A DNA stretch of 64,000 nt from Raphanus sativus (Eukaryota > Streptophyta > Magnoliopsida > Brassicales > Brassicaceae): NCBI RefSeq assembly GCF_000801105.2, contig NC_079514.1:47682515-47746514 (forward strand), read 5' to 3'. The translations under genes and the position numbers were made by a program. Within the stretch, counting starts at the first letter, position 1, and each line of letters starts with the position of its first letter. Under the pieces are notes generated by a model, which had not been told where the DNA came from, did not search any database, and was given only the letters and a program-made list of their open reading frames with translations. This document shows positions 53,439-64,000 of this stretch, piece after piece.

Positions 53439-54858
53439 AGGCAACTGAAAAACGGTTGCACCGGTAGTTTTAAGGGGTATTTTAGCAAATAAGATAGAAA
53501 ATATATTGAATATCATAATCAACTTATTTTTAGTTAGTTAGTGAATTATAATTTTTTTGGTGGTTATACCGTGCTATTTCCTATAAATATATTCATTTTT
53601 GATTAGTTTTCTTTTTTATTAATAGAAAATTAAAAATGCAATTTAAGAGGATTTACAAATGATTTGGTGTGTGTCTATTAGTATTTTTTTTTTCGGCAAC
53701 AAAAAAAAAATTCATCATAAGACGCATTAAGAGAATGGTAAAGCCAACATGTATACGTTTACTATTTTGCTTGATTTGTTCTTTTCTTTAATCAAATGCA
53801 TTTGAACGAGAACATTATCAAAACGGAACAAAAATTATCATAGTTGTCCTTATATTATAAAACTATCATTTAGTTGTCCCTTTAGTATAATTTTTTTCAT
53901 AATTTCAAAACTAACCGTTGATTAATGTAATTAAATTAATAGATTTTTTTTAAAAAATAATTAAAAACGTTTTAAAAAGGGAAAATAAAAATAATAAATT
54001 TTAAATTTTTTTTTAATAAAAATAAACTTTGTAAACTTTATAAAAATAAAAATAATTTACAGGTTTTTTAAATAAAAATGTTAAATAAACTTTATAAAAA
54101 CGTTTTACAAAGTTTTATTTTTATAAAAAGTTTAAAACTTTTTAATTAAAAGTTTAAAACTTTTTAATAAAAAGTTAATAAAATTAAAATTTTAAACTTT
54201 ATAAAAATAAAAATTTTAAAAAGTTTTTAATAAAAACTTTAAACAAACTTTATAAAAAACATTTTACAAAGTTATATTATAAAAAGTTTAAAACGTTTGT
54301 AAACTTTTTAATTTTATCAATATTTTTTTAATAAAAATAAACTTTTTATTTTTCCTTATATTATATTTACTTTTTATTTATTATTATTTTTAGTAAAAAT
54401 GTCATGTGGCATCTCTTGAGAGAATTTGTTTTTTTGCTGATGTGGACGCTCCCTCGAACCCCGGATAGTTTTTATTAGTATAGATTTGGAGTATAATACT
54501 GATATACAATGGTTAGGATAAACCCATGATTTGGAGTATGTTTTTTTCTATATTTATGTGAATCACTATTTTAAAGTTGTTTTTTTAAAAAAAATTATCA
54601 TCTCTATTTCTGAAACACAAGATTTGTCATAAGTTAAGACACATTATGGGATATCTATCAGATTCTGACCACATTAGCTTAGCTAATCTTCACAATACAC
54701 ATGAAAAGTATATCTACTGGATACTGGATTAAATGGATAGTCATTTGTACGGTAAGGCAAATCCAAGTACATATGAACAAACAAATCTCGAGTCTCCATT
54801 CTTCCGAATCACAGGTAATGTGTTCTCATTTAAACAAAAACGTTCTAAAAGTTTGTAT
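53439..54858. other. AT-rich region with a Helitron 5' end
   Basis: 53930-54370 is built of degenerate TTTATAAAAA/TAAAAAGTTTAAA repeats. On the minus strand TCTATACTAATAAAAACTAT starts at 54484 after an A, a Helitron 5' end; its CTAG hairpin end was not found to the left. No gene is supported. Confidence 0.5.
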
Positions 54859-55067
54859 AGATTTTATTACTGTAGAGTTGATTTAAATTTCAAAAACACT
54901 AAACATAAAACTGTAAAAAACAAATTTCTAAACCAATATAAATTTAGATTTTCTTACCAGAGCTTGATTGCTTTAGTTTTTATCACTGCAAAAAAAAATT
55001 GAAACTGTATAGAGCACTCATCTCCTTAATTTCTTTTTATATTTTGGGGCAAACAATCACCGCAAGT

Positions 55068-55073
55068 CACGTG
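55068..55073. promoter_or_regulatory. G-box CACGTG upstream of defensin-like gene 1
   Basis: Single CACGTG about 590 bases before the start codon, within GCAAGTCACGTG. The second gene copy has two. bZIP/bHLH factors bind this core; use here is unproven. Confidence 0.4.
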
Positions 55074-55659
55074 CCTCACGCTCTATTTTCGTTATACAAA
55101 TATATTAATACAGACCACCAAATAATTTTCTTATACTATATTTAAACATACAATAAATCTATAAATTATACATACATATAATTCTAAGTACTATACATAT
55201 CTATGAAATGGCCATACAAACTGTATAATTAATATAAGTTTGTATATAATCTATAAATTATGTTACATGTAGAACATTCACCTAACAAACCGTATATTCT
55301 AGAAGCAATGTTTGTTAAAGTGTTTTGTTGACGTTTCCTTTAAATAAATTCATAATTCTCAAAATAGCTATAATTTTTGAGAGAATTAATTTCAGGCGTA
55401 AAATACGCATCTTTCTATTCGCTTACTGGAAAACGAACGAGTCTAAAGCTTTCACATACTACTTGAGCAAAGAATTTGGAATTTTCTAAATTTGATTCGC
55501 TTAAATCGGAACATAATAATGTGAGTTGCTTAAATTAGATATTTTTATTATGTATATATGCAAGAATACTTCTTCTTGTGTTGTAAAAAATTAAAAATAT
55601 AACACTTCATCAATTTCCTGAATTTTGAACTCACTATCAATCCATTTCTATTATCCACG

Positions 55660-56699
55660 ATGAGGAAATCCCTTCAATTCTTATTCACCTTCTTAACTAT
55701 ATTCATCATTCTTTCACTAGGTTTGTATTTACATCTTACTCTATTGCATACAATAATTTTATAATAAATTTATTATAATAGTTAGATCTTTTAAATTTTA
55801 TTTTAAATGTATTGTAGATCCCATGTATTAATTTTGTTTACTATATAAAATATATTATTAAATTATATTTTAATGTAAATTCACAAATACCGAGCACGCT
55901 AGAAAATATAGAAAACCGAGTCAGACATTTTTGTCTTAAACTTAAAAGGATAAAACCTAAAATATTTTAAGTGTTTATTTCCTATTTTAGTGCGTTTTTA
56001 TTTTTGAAATGCATAAAGAAATACTGTGATAGAACAATTCTAGATATTTTCATTGTTTTATCATCTATTTCTTTACATTTTTTCATGCACAAACAAATAT
56101 GTTAACAAGCATTTTCCATAATACGGACGAACTATAGTTCTTATGTAAATTTATGTTATATTGTGAATAACATATAAAATTAAAATATATATATTTATTA
56201 TAGTTAATATGCTATGATTTTTCCAATATGTACAATACGTTTGCTTAAAACTGCAAACTTTATTTTGTTTTTATTAATTAGCACACAATAATTCAAAATA
56301 TTTCTTCAAAAAATAAAATCAAAATTAATATTTTGATCAAATCATATTTTTATGTTTTTTATTTACTAATAAAATATATTTGTCTTGTTATTTATAACGC
56401 TTAAACAAAAGTTTATTAAGAACTTTTTGTTGATAAATAAATTTTATAATTCATAAATGTATAAATATTATTATCATTCTTGCTTCCTCATAAAATTTTT
56501 GATTTTATATCTAACAGGAACAGATGCGCAAAAAAAGGAAACAAAACTATGTCCCTATAAACTCCCAATTAGCGCAGCAAAGCCTTGCAATGTATTAGAA
56601 TGTCGAAGAGAGTGTAAAAAGAAATACCCACCTCTTGGTAGTGGTGTTTGTTCGGAGACTAAGGGATTTTGTGACTGCAATGCTCCTTGTAAGAGTTAA
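55660..56699 (+). CDS. Defensin-like cysteine-rich secreted peptide, copy 1
   Basis: Two exons, 55660-55720 (signal peptide) and 56518-56699, with an intron of about 800 bases after the first base of codon 21. Product 80 residues: signal MRKSLQFLFTFLTIFIILSL, then a mature part of about 55 residues. It has eight cysteines spaced C-x11-C-x4-C-x3-C-x11-C-x6-C-x-C-x3-C. The C-x3-C with C-x-C pattern predicts the cysteine-stabilised alpha-beta fold of plant defensin-like (LCR/DEFL) peptides. Signal exon plus phase-1 intron is the standard DEFL gene form. Such peptides act in defence or in pollen-pistil and seed signalling; which applies here cannot be said. The exon-2 frame read through from 56457 is intron sequence and not a start. 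Confidence 0.88.
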
Positions 56700-57932
56700 A
56701 TGTTGCGAATATAATACACAACCCAAATCCTATATTACCTTTTTAACAATAAATGTCTAAATATTTTTAGTGTCATTAAAATAAAGTACTATAATATTTG
56801 TATCAGATCTATGGATTTATTTATAATAAATAATAATATTAATGTTAAATAAATATAATTCTTAGTAATAAGATTGGATTTTCTGTATAAATTAAATGAT
56901 CTCCAGTGTCATCTCTACTTGACTCATTCTCTTTTCGTTAATTTTGGATTTTTCAAACATGCATAAGTACAAGTTAGAAAACGTTAGATATTTTGAAAAA
57001 TATTTATATTTACAATGATTATACTTAAAGCGTTAATGTTTACAATTTAAAATAAATTGATGCTTTAAAATTCATATAAAATTACCTGTCAATTATTACT
57101 ATAGTGGTGAACTCTATTTTATACATCAATATTTAATATACAAAAAACAAAGAATCAATACAAAGATGTTGAGTTCTTACCATATCAACTCTATAGGATA
57201 TACATAAATAATATGTACATTAAGACTATGATGGTGAATTAAACTTTACATCAATGGAAAATGAATCTTATATTACAAAATTACTCGACATCTTACATGT
57301 TAATATATTTACACAACTAAATATTACATGGTCTACTTTTAAGGTATTATTTTTATATGATGTATGATATTTGTTTAGAATACTTACAGATTTTTTATGT
57401 GTAACATATGGCTGATGTACAAAAATGTGTTTTTAAAAATCGTTGATTTATAACAAATAAATCAAAGAAATTCAAATGTTTGGTTATTTTCATAATGTGG
57501 CTAATTTTTCTCATTTGCGAAGAGACTAGATTATTTACGTGGAACTTATGTATTGAGTCAAACTACTCTAAAACGGTAAAAATAATTATTAGTTTTATTA
57601 GATATGAAATGAGTTTGAGAAGTATTGCGACCTTAAAATAGTTTTTTTAAAGATCTGATAAGGTTTGCGATGGGAGAGGTATTTATTTGTAATGAGAATC
57701 TTTTTTAAAAAAAATTACATGTAAATGAAATGATGTGATGGACTTTTAAAATAAACATTTTAGCAAGTAACCGTTTTATAGCGATTGAATCTAAAATTTA
57801 AAAGGTTTCTAGGCTATGTTGTACTCAAATATATTCATTGTGATACTAACTCTATCATCCCAACTAATTTTTATAAATTGGACAATATATTAAAATGAAT
57901 TTCAGTTTAATGATATTTTATTAACATGTCCT

Positions 57933-58676
57933 TAATCTCTCAAAATTAATTTTAATTGTCTCAATATTTAATTCAGATAAAAAAAGAAAAAACTAATCTA
58001 AGAGCTAACTTACAGCAATCTCTAAACCACCCAAACAATGTTACATCTAACTGATAATCTTAAATTGATATGTATTTTATTTCTTAAAAACTCAATAGTA
58101 ATATAAGTTTCAAAACTACCAAACTAATCAAAATATCATACATACTTCATTTACAAATATCTACCACACTAAAAAGTAACGGAAGATTGAAATATTTAAA
58201 ATTTTAGAGAATCTGAATGTTGAAAATACTTTTAATCTTAAAATATAGATATGAAATATAATATTAGATTTATATATTCTAAAATGCATTTATACCCGCG
58301 AATTAGAGGACATAATTTTATATTCATCCTAACAACAATTCTATCTCTTACCATAATTAAAAGAAAATGTCAAATTCTGTTGAATAATGCAATCTAAATA
58401 TATTTATTGTTCTTATCACACGACATGATTCAAAGTGACTCTGGCCTTTGTTTTTTCTGACGGCAGTATATAGTTACAGATCATTATTTTAGTGAATCAG
58501 ATCATGTGTCGCATTACCAAACCCAAGGGAGAATCAGTAATTTTGCTCTCGTAGTCTTATCTCAATCTCTCGTTTCGTTAGCTGTGAGCGATTACATTCT
58601 TTTCAGTGATAAACATAGGCTATAGCTTTGATTTTTTCTTTAAAAATTAAGCATTAGATTTTGTGGTTATATTTTT
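57933..58676. other. Spacer between the two duplicated blocks
   Basis: AT-rich. 58490-58560 (TCATGTGTCGCATTACCAAA then AGGGAGAATCAGTAA) resembles the extra promoter segment of copy 2 (58919-58970), hinting at an older, smaller duplication. No gene is seen. Confidence 0.45.
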
Positions 58677-58916
58677 AGATTTTATTACTGTAGAGTTAAT
58701 TTAAATTTCAAAAACACTAAACATAAAACTGTAAAAAACAAATTTCTAAACCAATATATTATTTTAATTATTTTGGGTTATAAATTTAGATTTTCTTACC
58801 AGAGCTTGATTGCTTTAGTTTTTATCACTGCAAAAAAAAATTGAAACTGTATAGAGCACTCATCTCCTTAATTTTTTTTATATTTTGGAGCAAACAATCA
58901 CCGCAACTCCGCAAGT

Positions 58917-58979
58917 CACGTGTCATATTACCATAAATAAGGGCAAATAAGTAATAACAACATGTGAGCAAGTCACGTG
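58917..58979. promoter_or_regulatory. Two G-boxes upstream of defensin-like gene 2
   Basis: CACGTG at 58917-58922 and 58974-58979, each within GCAAGTCACGTG, separated by 51 bases. Copy 1 has only one such 12-mer, consistent with deletion between the two repeats. Confidence 0.45.
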
Positions 58980-59567
58980 CCCTCACGCTCTCTTTTCGTT
59001 ATACAAATATATTAATACAGACCGCCAAGTAATTTTCTTATACTATATTTAAACATACAATAAATCTATAAACTATACATACATATAATTCTAAGTACTA
59101 TACATATCTATGAAATGGCCATACAAACTGTATAATTAATATAAGTTTGTATATAATCTATAAATTATGTTACATGTAGAACATTCACCTAACAAACCGT
59201 ATATTCTAGAAGCAATGTTTGTTAAAATGTTTTATTGATGTTTCCTTTAAATAAATTCATAATTCTCAAAATAGCTATAATTTTTGAGAGAATTAATTTC
59301 AGGCGTAAAATACGCATCTTTCTATTCGCTTACTGGAAAACGAACGAGTCTAAAGCTTTCACATACTACTTGAGCAAAGAATTTGGAATTTTCTAAATTT
59401 GATTCGCTTAAATCGGAACATAATAATGTGAGTTGCTTAAATTAGATATTTTTATTATGTATATATGCAAGAATACTTCTTCTTGTGTTGTAAAAAATTA
59501 AAAATATAACACTTTCATCAATTTCCTGAATTTTGAACTCACTATCAATCCATTTCTATTATCCACG

Positions 59568-60607
59568 ATGAGGAAATCCCTTCAATTCTTATTCACCTTC
59601 TTAACTATATTCATCATTCTTTCACTAGGTTTGTATTTACATCTTACTCTATTGCATACAATAATTTTATAATATATTTATTATAATAGTTAGATCTTTT
59701 AAATTTTATTTTAAATGTATTGTAGATCCCACGTATTAATTTTGTTTACTATATAAAATATATTATTAAATTATATTTTAATGTAAATTCACAAATACCG
59801 AGCACGCTAGAAAATATAGAAAACCGAGTCAGACATTTTTGTCTTAAACTTAAAAGGATAAAACCTAAAATATTTTAAGTGTTTATTTCCTATTTTAGTG
59901 CGTTTTTATTTTTGAAATGCATAAAGAAATACTGTGATAGAACAATTCTAGATATTTTCATTGTTTTATCATCTATTTCTTTACATTTTTTCATGCACAA
60001 ACAAATATGTTAACAAGCATTTTCCATAATACGGACGAACTATAGTTCTTATGTAAATTTATGTTATATTGTGAATAACATATAAAATTAAAATATATAT
60101 ATTTATTATAGTTAATATGCTATGATTTTTCCAATATGTACAATACGTTTGCTTAAAACTGCAAACTTTATTTTGTTTTTATTAATTAGCACACAATAAT
60201 TCAAAATATTTCTTCAAAAAATAAAATCAAAGTTAATATTTTGATCAAATCATATTTTTATGTTTTTTATTTACTAATAAAATATATTTGTCTTGTTATT
60301 TATAACGCTTAAACAAAAGTTTATTTAGAACTTTTTGTTGATATATAAATTTTATAATTCATAAATGGATAAATATTATTATCATTCTTGCTTCCTCATA
60401 AAATTTTTGATTTTATATCTAACAGGAACAGATGCGCAAAAAAAGGAAACAAAACTATGTCCTTATAAACTCCCAATTAGCGCAGCAAAGCCTTGTAATG
60501 TATTAGAATGTCGAAGAGAGTGTAAAAAGAAATACCCACCTCTTGGTAGTGGTGTTTGTTCGGAGACTAAGGGATTTTGTGACTGCAATGCTCCTTGTAA
60601 GAGTTAA
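59568..60607 (+). CDS. Defensin-like cysteine-rich secreted peptide, copy 2
   Basis: Exons 59568-59628 and 60426-60607. The predicted 80-residue precursor is identical to that of copy 1: the first exons do not differ, and exon 2 differs only by silent changes (CCC/CCT Pro and TGC/TGT Cys). The eight-cysteine spacing and signal peptide are therefore the same. Two silent and no replacement changes, set against more frequent changes in the flanks, hint at constraint or very recent duplication; counts are too small to decide. Both genes keep splice sites, start and stop, so both look expressible. Confidence 0.88.
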
Positions 60608-61887
60608 ATGTTGCGAATATAATACACAACCCAAATCCTATATTACCTTTTTAACAATAATTGTCTAAATATTTTTAGTGTCATTAAAATAAAGTACTAT
60701 AATATTTGTATCAGATCTATGGATTTATTTATAATAAATATTAATATGAATGTTAAATAAATATAATTCTTAGTAATAAGATTGGATTTTCTTTATAAAT
60801 TAAATGATCTCCAGTGTCATCTCTACTTGACTCATTCTCTTTTCATCAATTTTGGATTTTCCAAACATGCATAAGTACAAGTTAGAAAACGTTAGATATT
60901 TTGAAAAATATTTATATTTACAATGATTATACTTAAAGCGTTAATGTATACAATTTAAAATAAATTGATGCTTTAAAATTCACATAAAATTACCTGTCAA
61001 TTATTACTATAGTGGTGAACTCTATTTTATACATCAAAATTTAATATACAAAAACAAAGAATCAATACAAAGATGTTGAGTTCTGACCATATCAACTCTA
61101 TAGGATATACATAAATAATATGTACATTAAGACTATGATGGTGAATTAAACTTTACATCAATGGAAAATGAATCTTATATTACAAAATTACTCGACATCT
61201 TACATGTTAATATATTTACACAACTAAATATTACATGGCCTACTTTTAAGGTATTATTTTATATGATGTATGATATTTGTTTAGAATACTTTCAGATTTT
61301 TTATGTGTAACATATGGCTGATGTACAAAAATGAGTTTTTAAAAACAGTTGATTTATAACAAAAAAAAAAAATCAAATGTTTGGTTATTTTCATAATGTG
61401 GCTAATTTTTCTCATTTGCGAAGAGACTAGATTATTTACGTGGAACTTATGTATTGAGTCAAACTAGTCTAAAACGGTAAAAATAATTATTAGTTTTATT
61501 AGATATGAAATGAGTCTGAGAAGTATTGCGACCTTAAAATAGTTTTTTTAAAGATCTGATAAGGTTTGCGATGGGAGAAGTATTTATTTGTAATGATAAT
61601 CTTTTTTTAAAAAATTACATGTAAATGAAATGATGTGATGGCCTTTTAAAATAAACATTTTTGCAAGTAACCGTTTTATAGTGATTGAATCTAAAATTTA
61701 AAAGGTTTCTAGGCTATGTTGTACTCAAATATATTCATTGTGATGCTAACTCTATCATCCCAACTAATTTTTATAAATTGGAATATATATTAAAATGAAT
61801 TTCAGTTTAATGATATTTTATTAACATGTCCTCAGACATACCAAATCTATGGGAAATAATTTGATTAGTCTCCATTGTACCTTAGAA

Positions 61888-61916
61888 CTAGATCATGACC
61901 CGCTCGACCGAGCGGG
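61888..61916 (-). mobile_element. Helitron 3' terminus right of the duplication
   Basis: CTAG (61888-61891) is preceded on the minus strand by a perfect 8-bp hairpin CCCGCTCG-GT-CGAGCGGG (plus 61899-61916) and ATGAT. The element extends rightwards. A possible decayed second hairpin (ACCCGCACGGGT) lies near 62240. The 5' TC end was not located. Confidence 0.65.
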
Positions 61917-63007
61917 AGTCAATTTTTTTTATCTTTGTTTTTACTAAATGTTATACATGATTGCAATATGTATTAATATAAATTTTTGATAAATAACAAT
62001 GTGTACTAATGTGTTTAAATAAGCAATGTGTTTAATTACTAAATTTAATTTTTAAATTTTATGATAACGTAAAGTAGATTTTTATATATTATTTAAATAT
62101 ATAGTGCTATATATTTTGTATTTTCAACATTTATCATACAAAACTTACATTGGAGTATTATTTATATGAAAATATGTATAACATAATATATTTATATATT
62201 ATATAAACATATCTACGATTTTTACAAAGGCCATGCGCACCCGCACGGGTTTTATTTTTAAAATGTATTCTATATTGTTTAGTTTTATGTAGTATCGAGT
62301 TTGTATAATTCAATTATGTGTTTAAAGAACAATATCAAAACTGTCTTTCGTATGTAAAAATAACACTTTGCAAGCGCGAGTTGTGTCTTTTTATTGTAAC
62401 ACAAAATTTTATATAAAACTTATGTTTTTTGTACATTACGAAATTACATAATTTCAAAGTGAATTTTATCTCTGTGGTCTAATATATTTTGTGTGTAATG
62501 GTTCAAAACATTTTCGATATTTCAGTTTGGTTTGTTTTTAGTATTATTGTATAAGTATAATACTATACAATATTACTATATTCTATACAATATATAAAGT
62601 TATGTGTTATTTGTTTTAGAAAGTAGATTAGGCCCAACGTAGTTAAAGAATAGTCATATCTTTATGTATGTGTCTATGACTTATCTACCTAATGTTATTC
62701 GTACTAATAAAATCAGAATGACCAATGAAAGTATACTGATCAATTTAAAATAAATTGTATAGGATAATTCTAGAACGATTAATATTTTTAGTATTCTTAG
62801 TATCTATCTTATTTAAATCGACATATAATAAATGTGAAAATCATATATCGAATATGGACAAAAAGAAGAATTGTATTTAAGGAAATACATCAATGCAAAG
62901 TTAGACTATGGTACGTATTATATATAAAGAATGAGACATTTGATTTAAATATATGAAGTCCACTTTTAAAATCCACATAGAAGAAGTTGTAATGTTTCTG
63001 ATTTAAT
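61917..63007. other. AT-rich Helitron body and flank
   Basis: Low-complexity AT-rich DNA with no gene. It runs up to the point where SMC1 homology begins, so it holds the junction that removed the SMC1 3' end. Confidence 0.5.
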
Positions 63008-63822
63008 AAGATAGATGTATCTGACGATTGAGTTTGTTTTTCCTTGCTGTCGGTTGAGAAACGTGCTTTTTCCAATCCAGGATTTCCTTTTCATACTCCT
63101 CTGATTTTTGTTTGCACTCTGCAAAGAGTATTAGATACAAAGCACCTCAATGAAAGAAGAAACCACTGTAGATTTGTGCTAGGCAAAGAACATTAAACAG
63201 GTGACAAAAAAAGTATATGGTTACCTATGCTTATACCATTTACGCAAAGGTGATGATAATAAGAGAACATAATCTATAATACTAAATCATCACATTACCG
63301 TTTGTCTGCAACTAGCATTCGTGAGCAGATAAAGTACATATCAACTTTGTTAAAACCAAAGTCAGATAAATCTACATCAAGGATCATGTAATGAAACAAC
63401 TCAGCCCTCATGAGAAAAATAAGAAAATTCCATATTTCAATACATTACTCCAGTAACAACGCTCCAACATAAGGTCATCATTATTGACCACGTGATCTCA
63501 TACACGGACACATATAATTAACTATTACTGGATCATGTTGATTTCTGCTATGAATGAAATCATCAAATTGATAAGTCATAATGGAACTGATAATTGAAAA
63601 ACAAAGGATAGAATAAAGGCCATCAGATTTATGTAGGGATAGAATCAAATACCTCCCATTTCCTTCTTCCAATGGTTGATTTCTTTAGTAGCTTTCTCTG
63701 TTAACTCCTTAAGTTCAGATATCCTCTTCCGTATTTTTTCAAAATCAGCTTCCAAGGAACTGATCGAAGATTCTAGCTTTCGAATTCGTGACCCCACATC
63801 TCGGTTTTGCTCATATTCCACC
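63008..63822 (-). pseudogene. SMC1: SMC1 cohesin subunit, 3'-truncated (continues past window end)
   Basis: SMC1 forms the cohesin ring with SMC3 and holds sister chromatids together. Two adjacent exons are readable on the minus strand, 63653-63822 (VEYEQNRDVGSRIRKLESSI, continuing as coiled coil) and 63118 down to about 63008 (ECKQKSEEYEKEILDWKKHV ... KLNRQIH), in phase. They are from the second coiled-coil arm. Right after KLNRQIH the frame reads LSY and stops, and nothing in the next kilobase to the left encodes the C-terminal ATPase head (signature LSGGEKT, Walker B). So this copy cannot make full cohesin SMC1. Upstream exons would lie beyond position 64000. It corresponds to Arabidopsis At3g54670. 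Confidence 0.8.
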
Positions 63823-64000
63823 CTGAAATTCAACAAAATTTATTTTAGTTGACCTATAAAAAATGTTTCCGTTTGTACAACTTGAGCTCCATTCATTAGA
63901 AAGCAGTATGCCAATTAAGCAAACCAGCTACGTTTTGCAGAGTTTGACACTAAAGACTTTTACAGACTACATATGTGACCCTTACACACTTGATAACGTA

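Larger units (their letters stand above)
54859..57932 (+). repeat. Tandem duplication, copy 1 (about 3.07 kb)
   Basis: Nearly identical to 58677-61832, starting at TAGATTTTATTACTGTAGAG and ending at TTTTATTAACATGTCCT. Differences are scattered substitutions plus a few indels. It contains a whole defensin-like gene with its promoter, intron and about 1.2 kb of 3' flank. Confidence 0.95.
58677..61832 (+). repeat. Tandem duplication, copy 2 (about 3.16 kb)
   Basis: Second copy of 54859-57932, in the same orientation. It is longer mainly because it keeps about 30 bases near 58757 and a segment at 58904-58977 that copy 1 lacks. The right border is where homology stops at 61832. Confidence 0.95.

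Noticed and set aside
56457..56517. MYKYYYHSC.../MDKYYYHSC... starts for the defensin-like genes
   Set aside because: This is intron read-through; a conserved signal-peptide exon with good splice sites lies 800 bases upstream in both copies.

Overview
The window is nuclear DNA from a crucifer, most likely a Brassica-type (Brassiceae) genome. Genes are plant-type with short exons and GT-AG introns. The intergenic DNA is AT-rich and full of crucifer-style Helitrons, MULEs, a CACTA element and a tRNA-derived SINE. Most conserved genes match, by remembered protein sequence, one stretch of Arabidopsis chromosome 3 (around At3g54590 to At3g54720). Several members are decayed, as expected for a fractionated copy of a triplicated block. 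No database was searched; names rest on protein recognition. Three internal runs of exactly 100 N (14753-14852, 20926-21025, 25629-25728) are assembly gaps, and positions 1-48 are the end of another.

Layout. 2.7-6.5 kb: GCN5/HAG1 histone acetyltransferase (+), 13 coding exons, intact. 10.8-11.5 kb: intact intronless urease accessory gene UreF (-). 12.0-12.7 kb: broken tryptophan synthase alpha (TSA1) copy (-). 13.0-14.75 kb: 3' half of the F-box/LRR gene FBL17 (-), cut by a gap. 16.8-18.6 kb: an extensin with about 20 repeats (-). 19.3-31 kb: repeat-rich DNA with Helitrons, MULE-like segments and a decayed Ulp1-protease transposon gene. 31.5-34.3 kb: AMP1 carboxypeptidase (+). 34.6-38.6 kb: a probable Helitron carrying a phosphoethanolamine N-methyltransferase pseudogene and a nested SINE. 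38.8-40.75 kb: CDT1 replication licensing factor (-). 42.9-44.5 kb: PHT1 phosphate transporter (+) with two PHR1-type P1BS sites upstream. 45.3-46.3 kb: broken arabinose-5-phosphate isomerase (SETH3) copy holding a 33-bp minisatellite. 48.1-49.0 kb: a small complete Helitron. 49.4-53.4 kb: a MULE with a 9-bp target duplication and a CACTA element nested in it. 54.9-61.8 kb: a 3.1-kb tandem duplication, each copy with a two-exon defensin-like secreted peptide gene. 63.0-64.0 kb: two exons of a truncated SMC1 copy (-).

The genes do not form a pathway. They are housekeeping, developmental and nutrient genes kept by ancestry. The order GCN5-TSA1-FBL17 followed by AMP1-CDT1B-PHT1-SETH3-SMC1 means the second set runs backwards relative to Arabidopsis numbering, and the junction coincides with the gaps. 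The liveliest parts are the duplicated defensin-like locus and the nested transposons. I did not find a convincing unknown multi-gene system.
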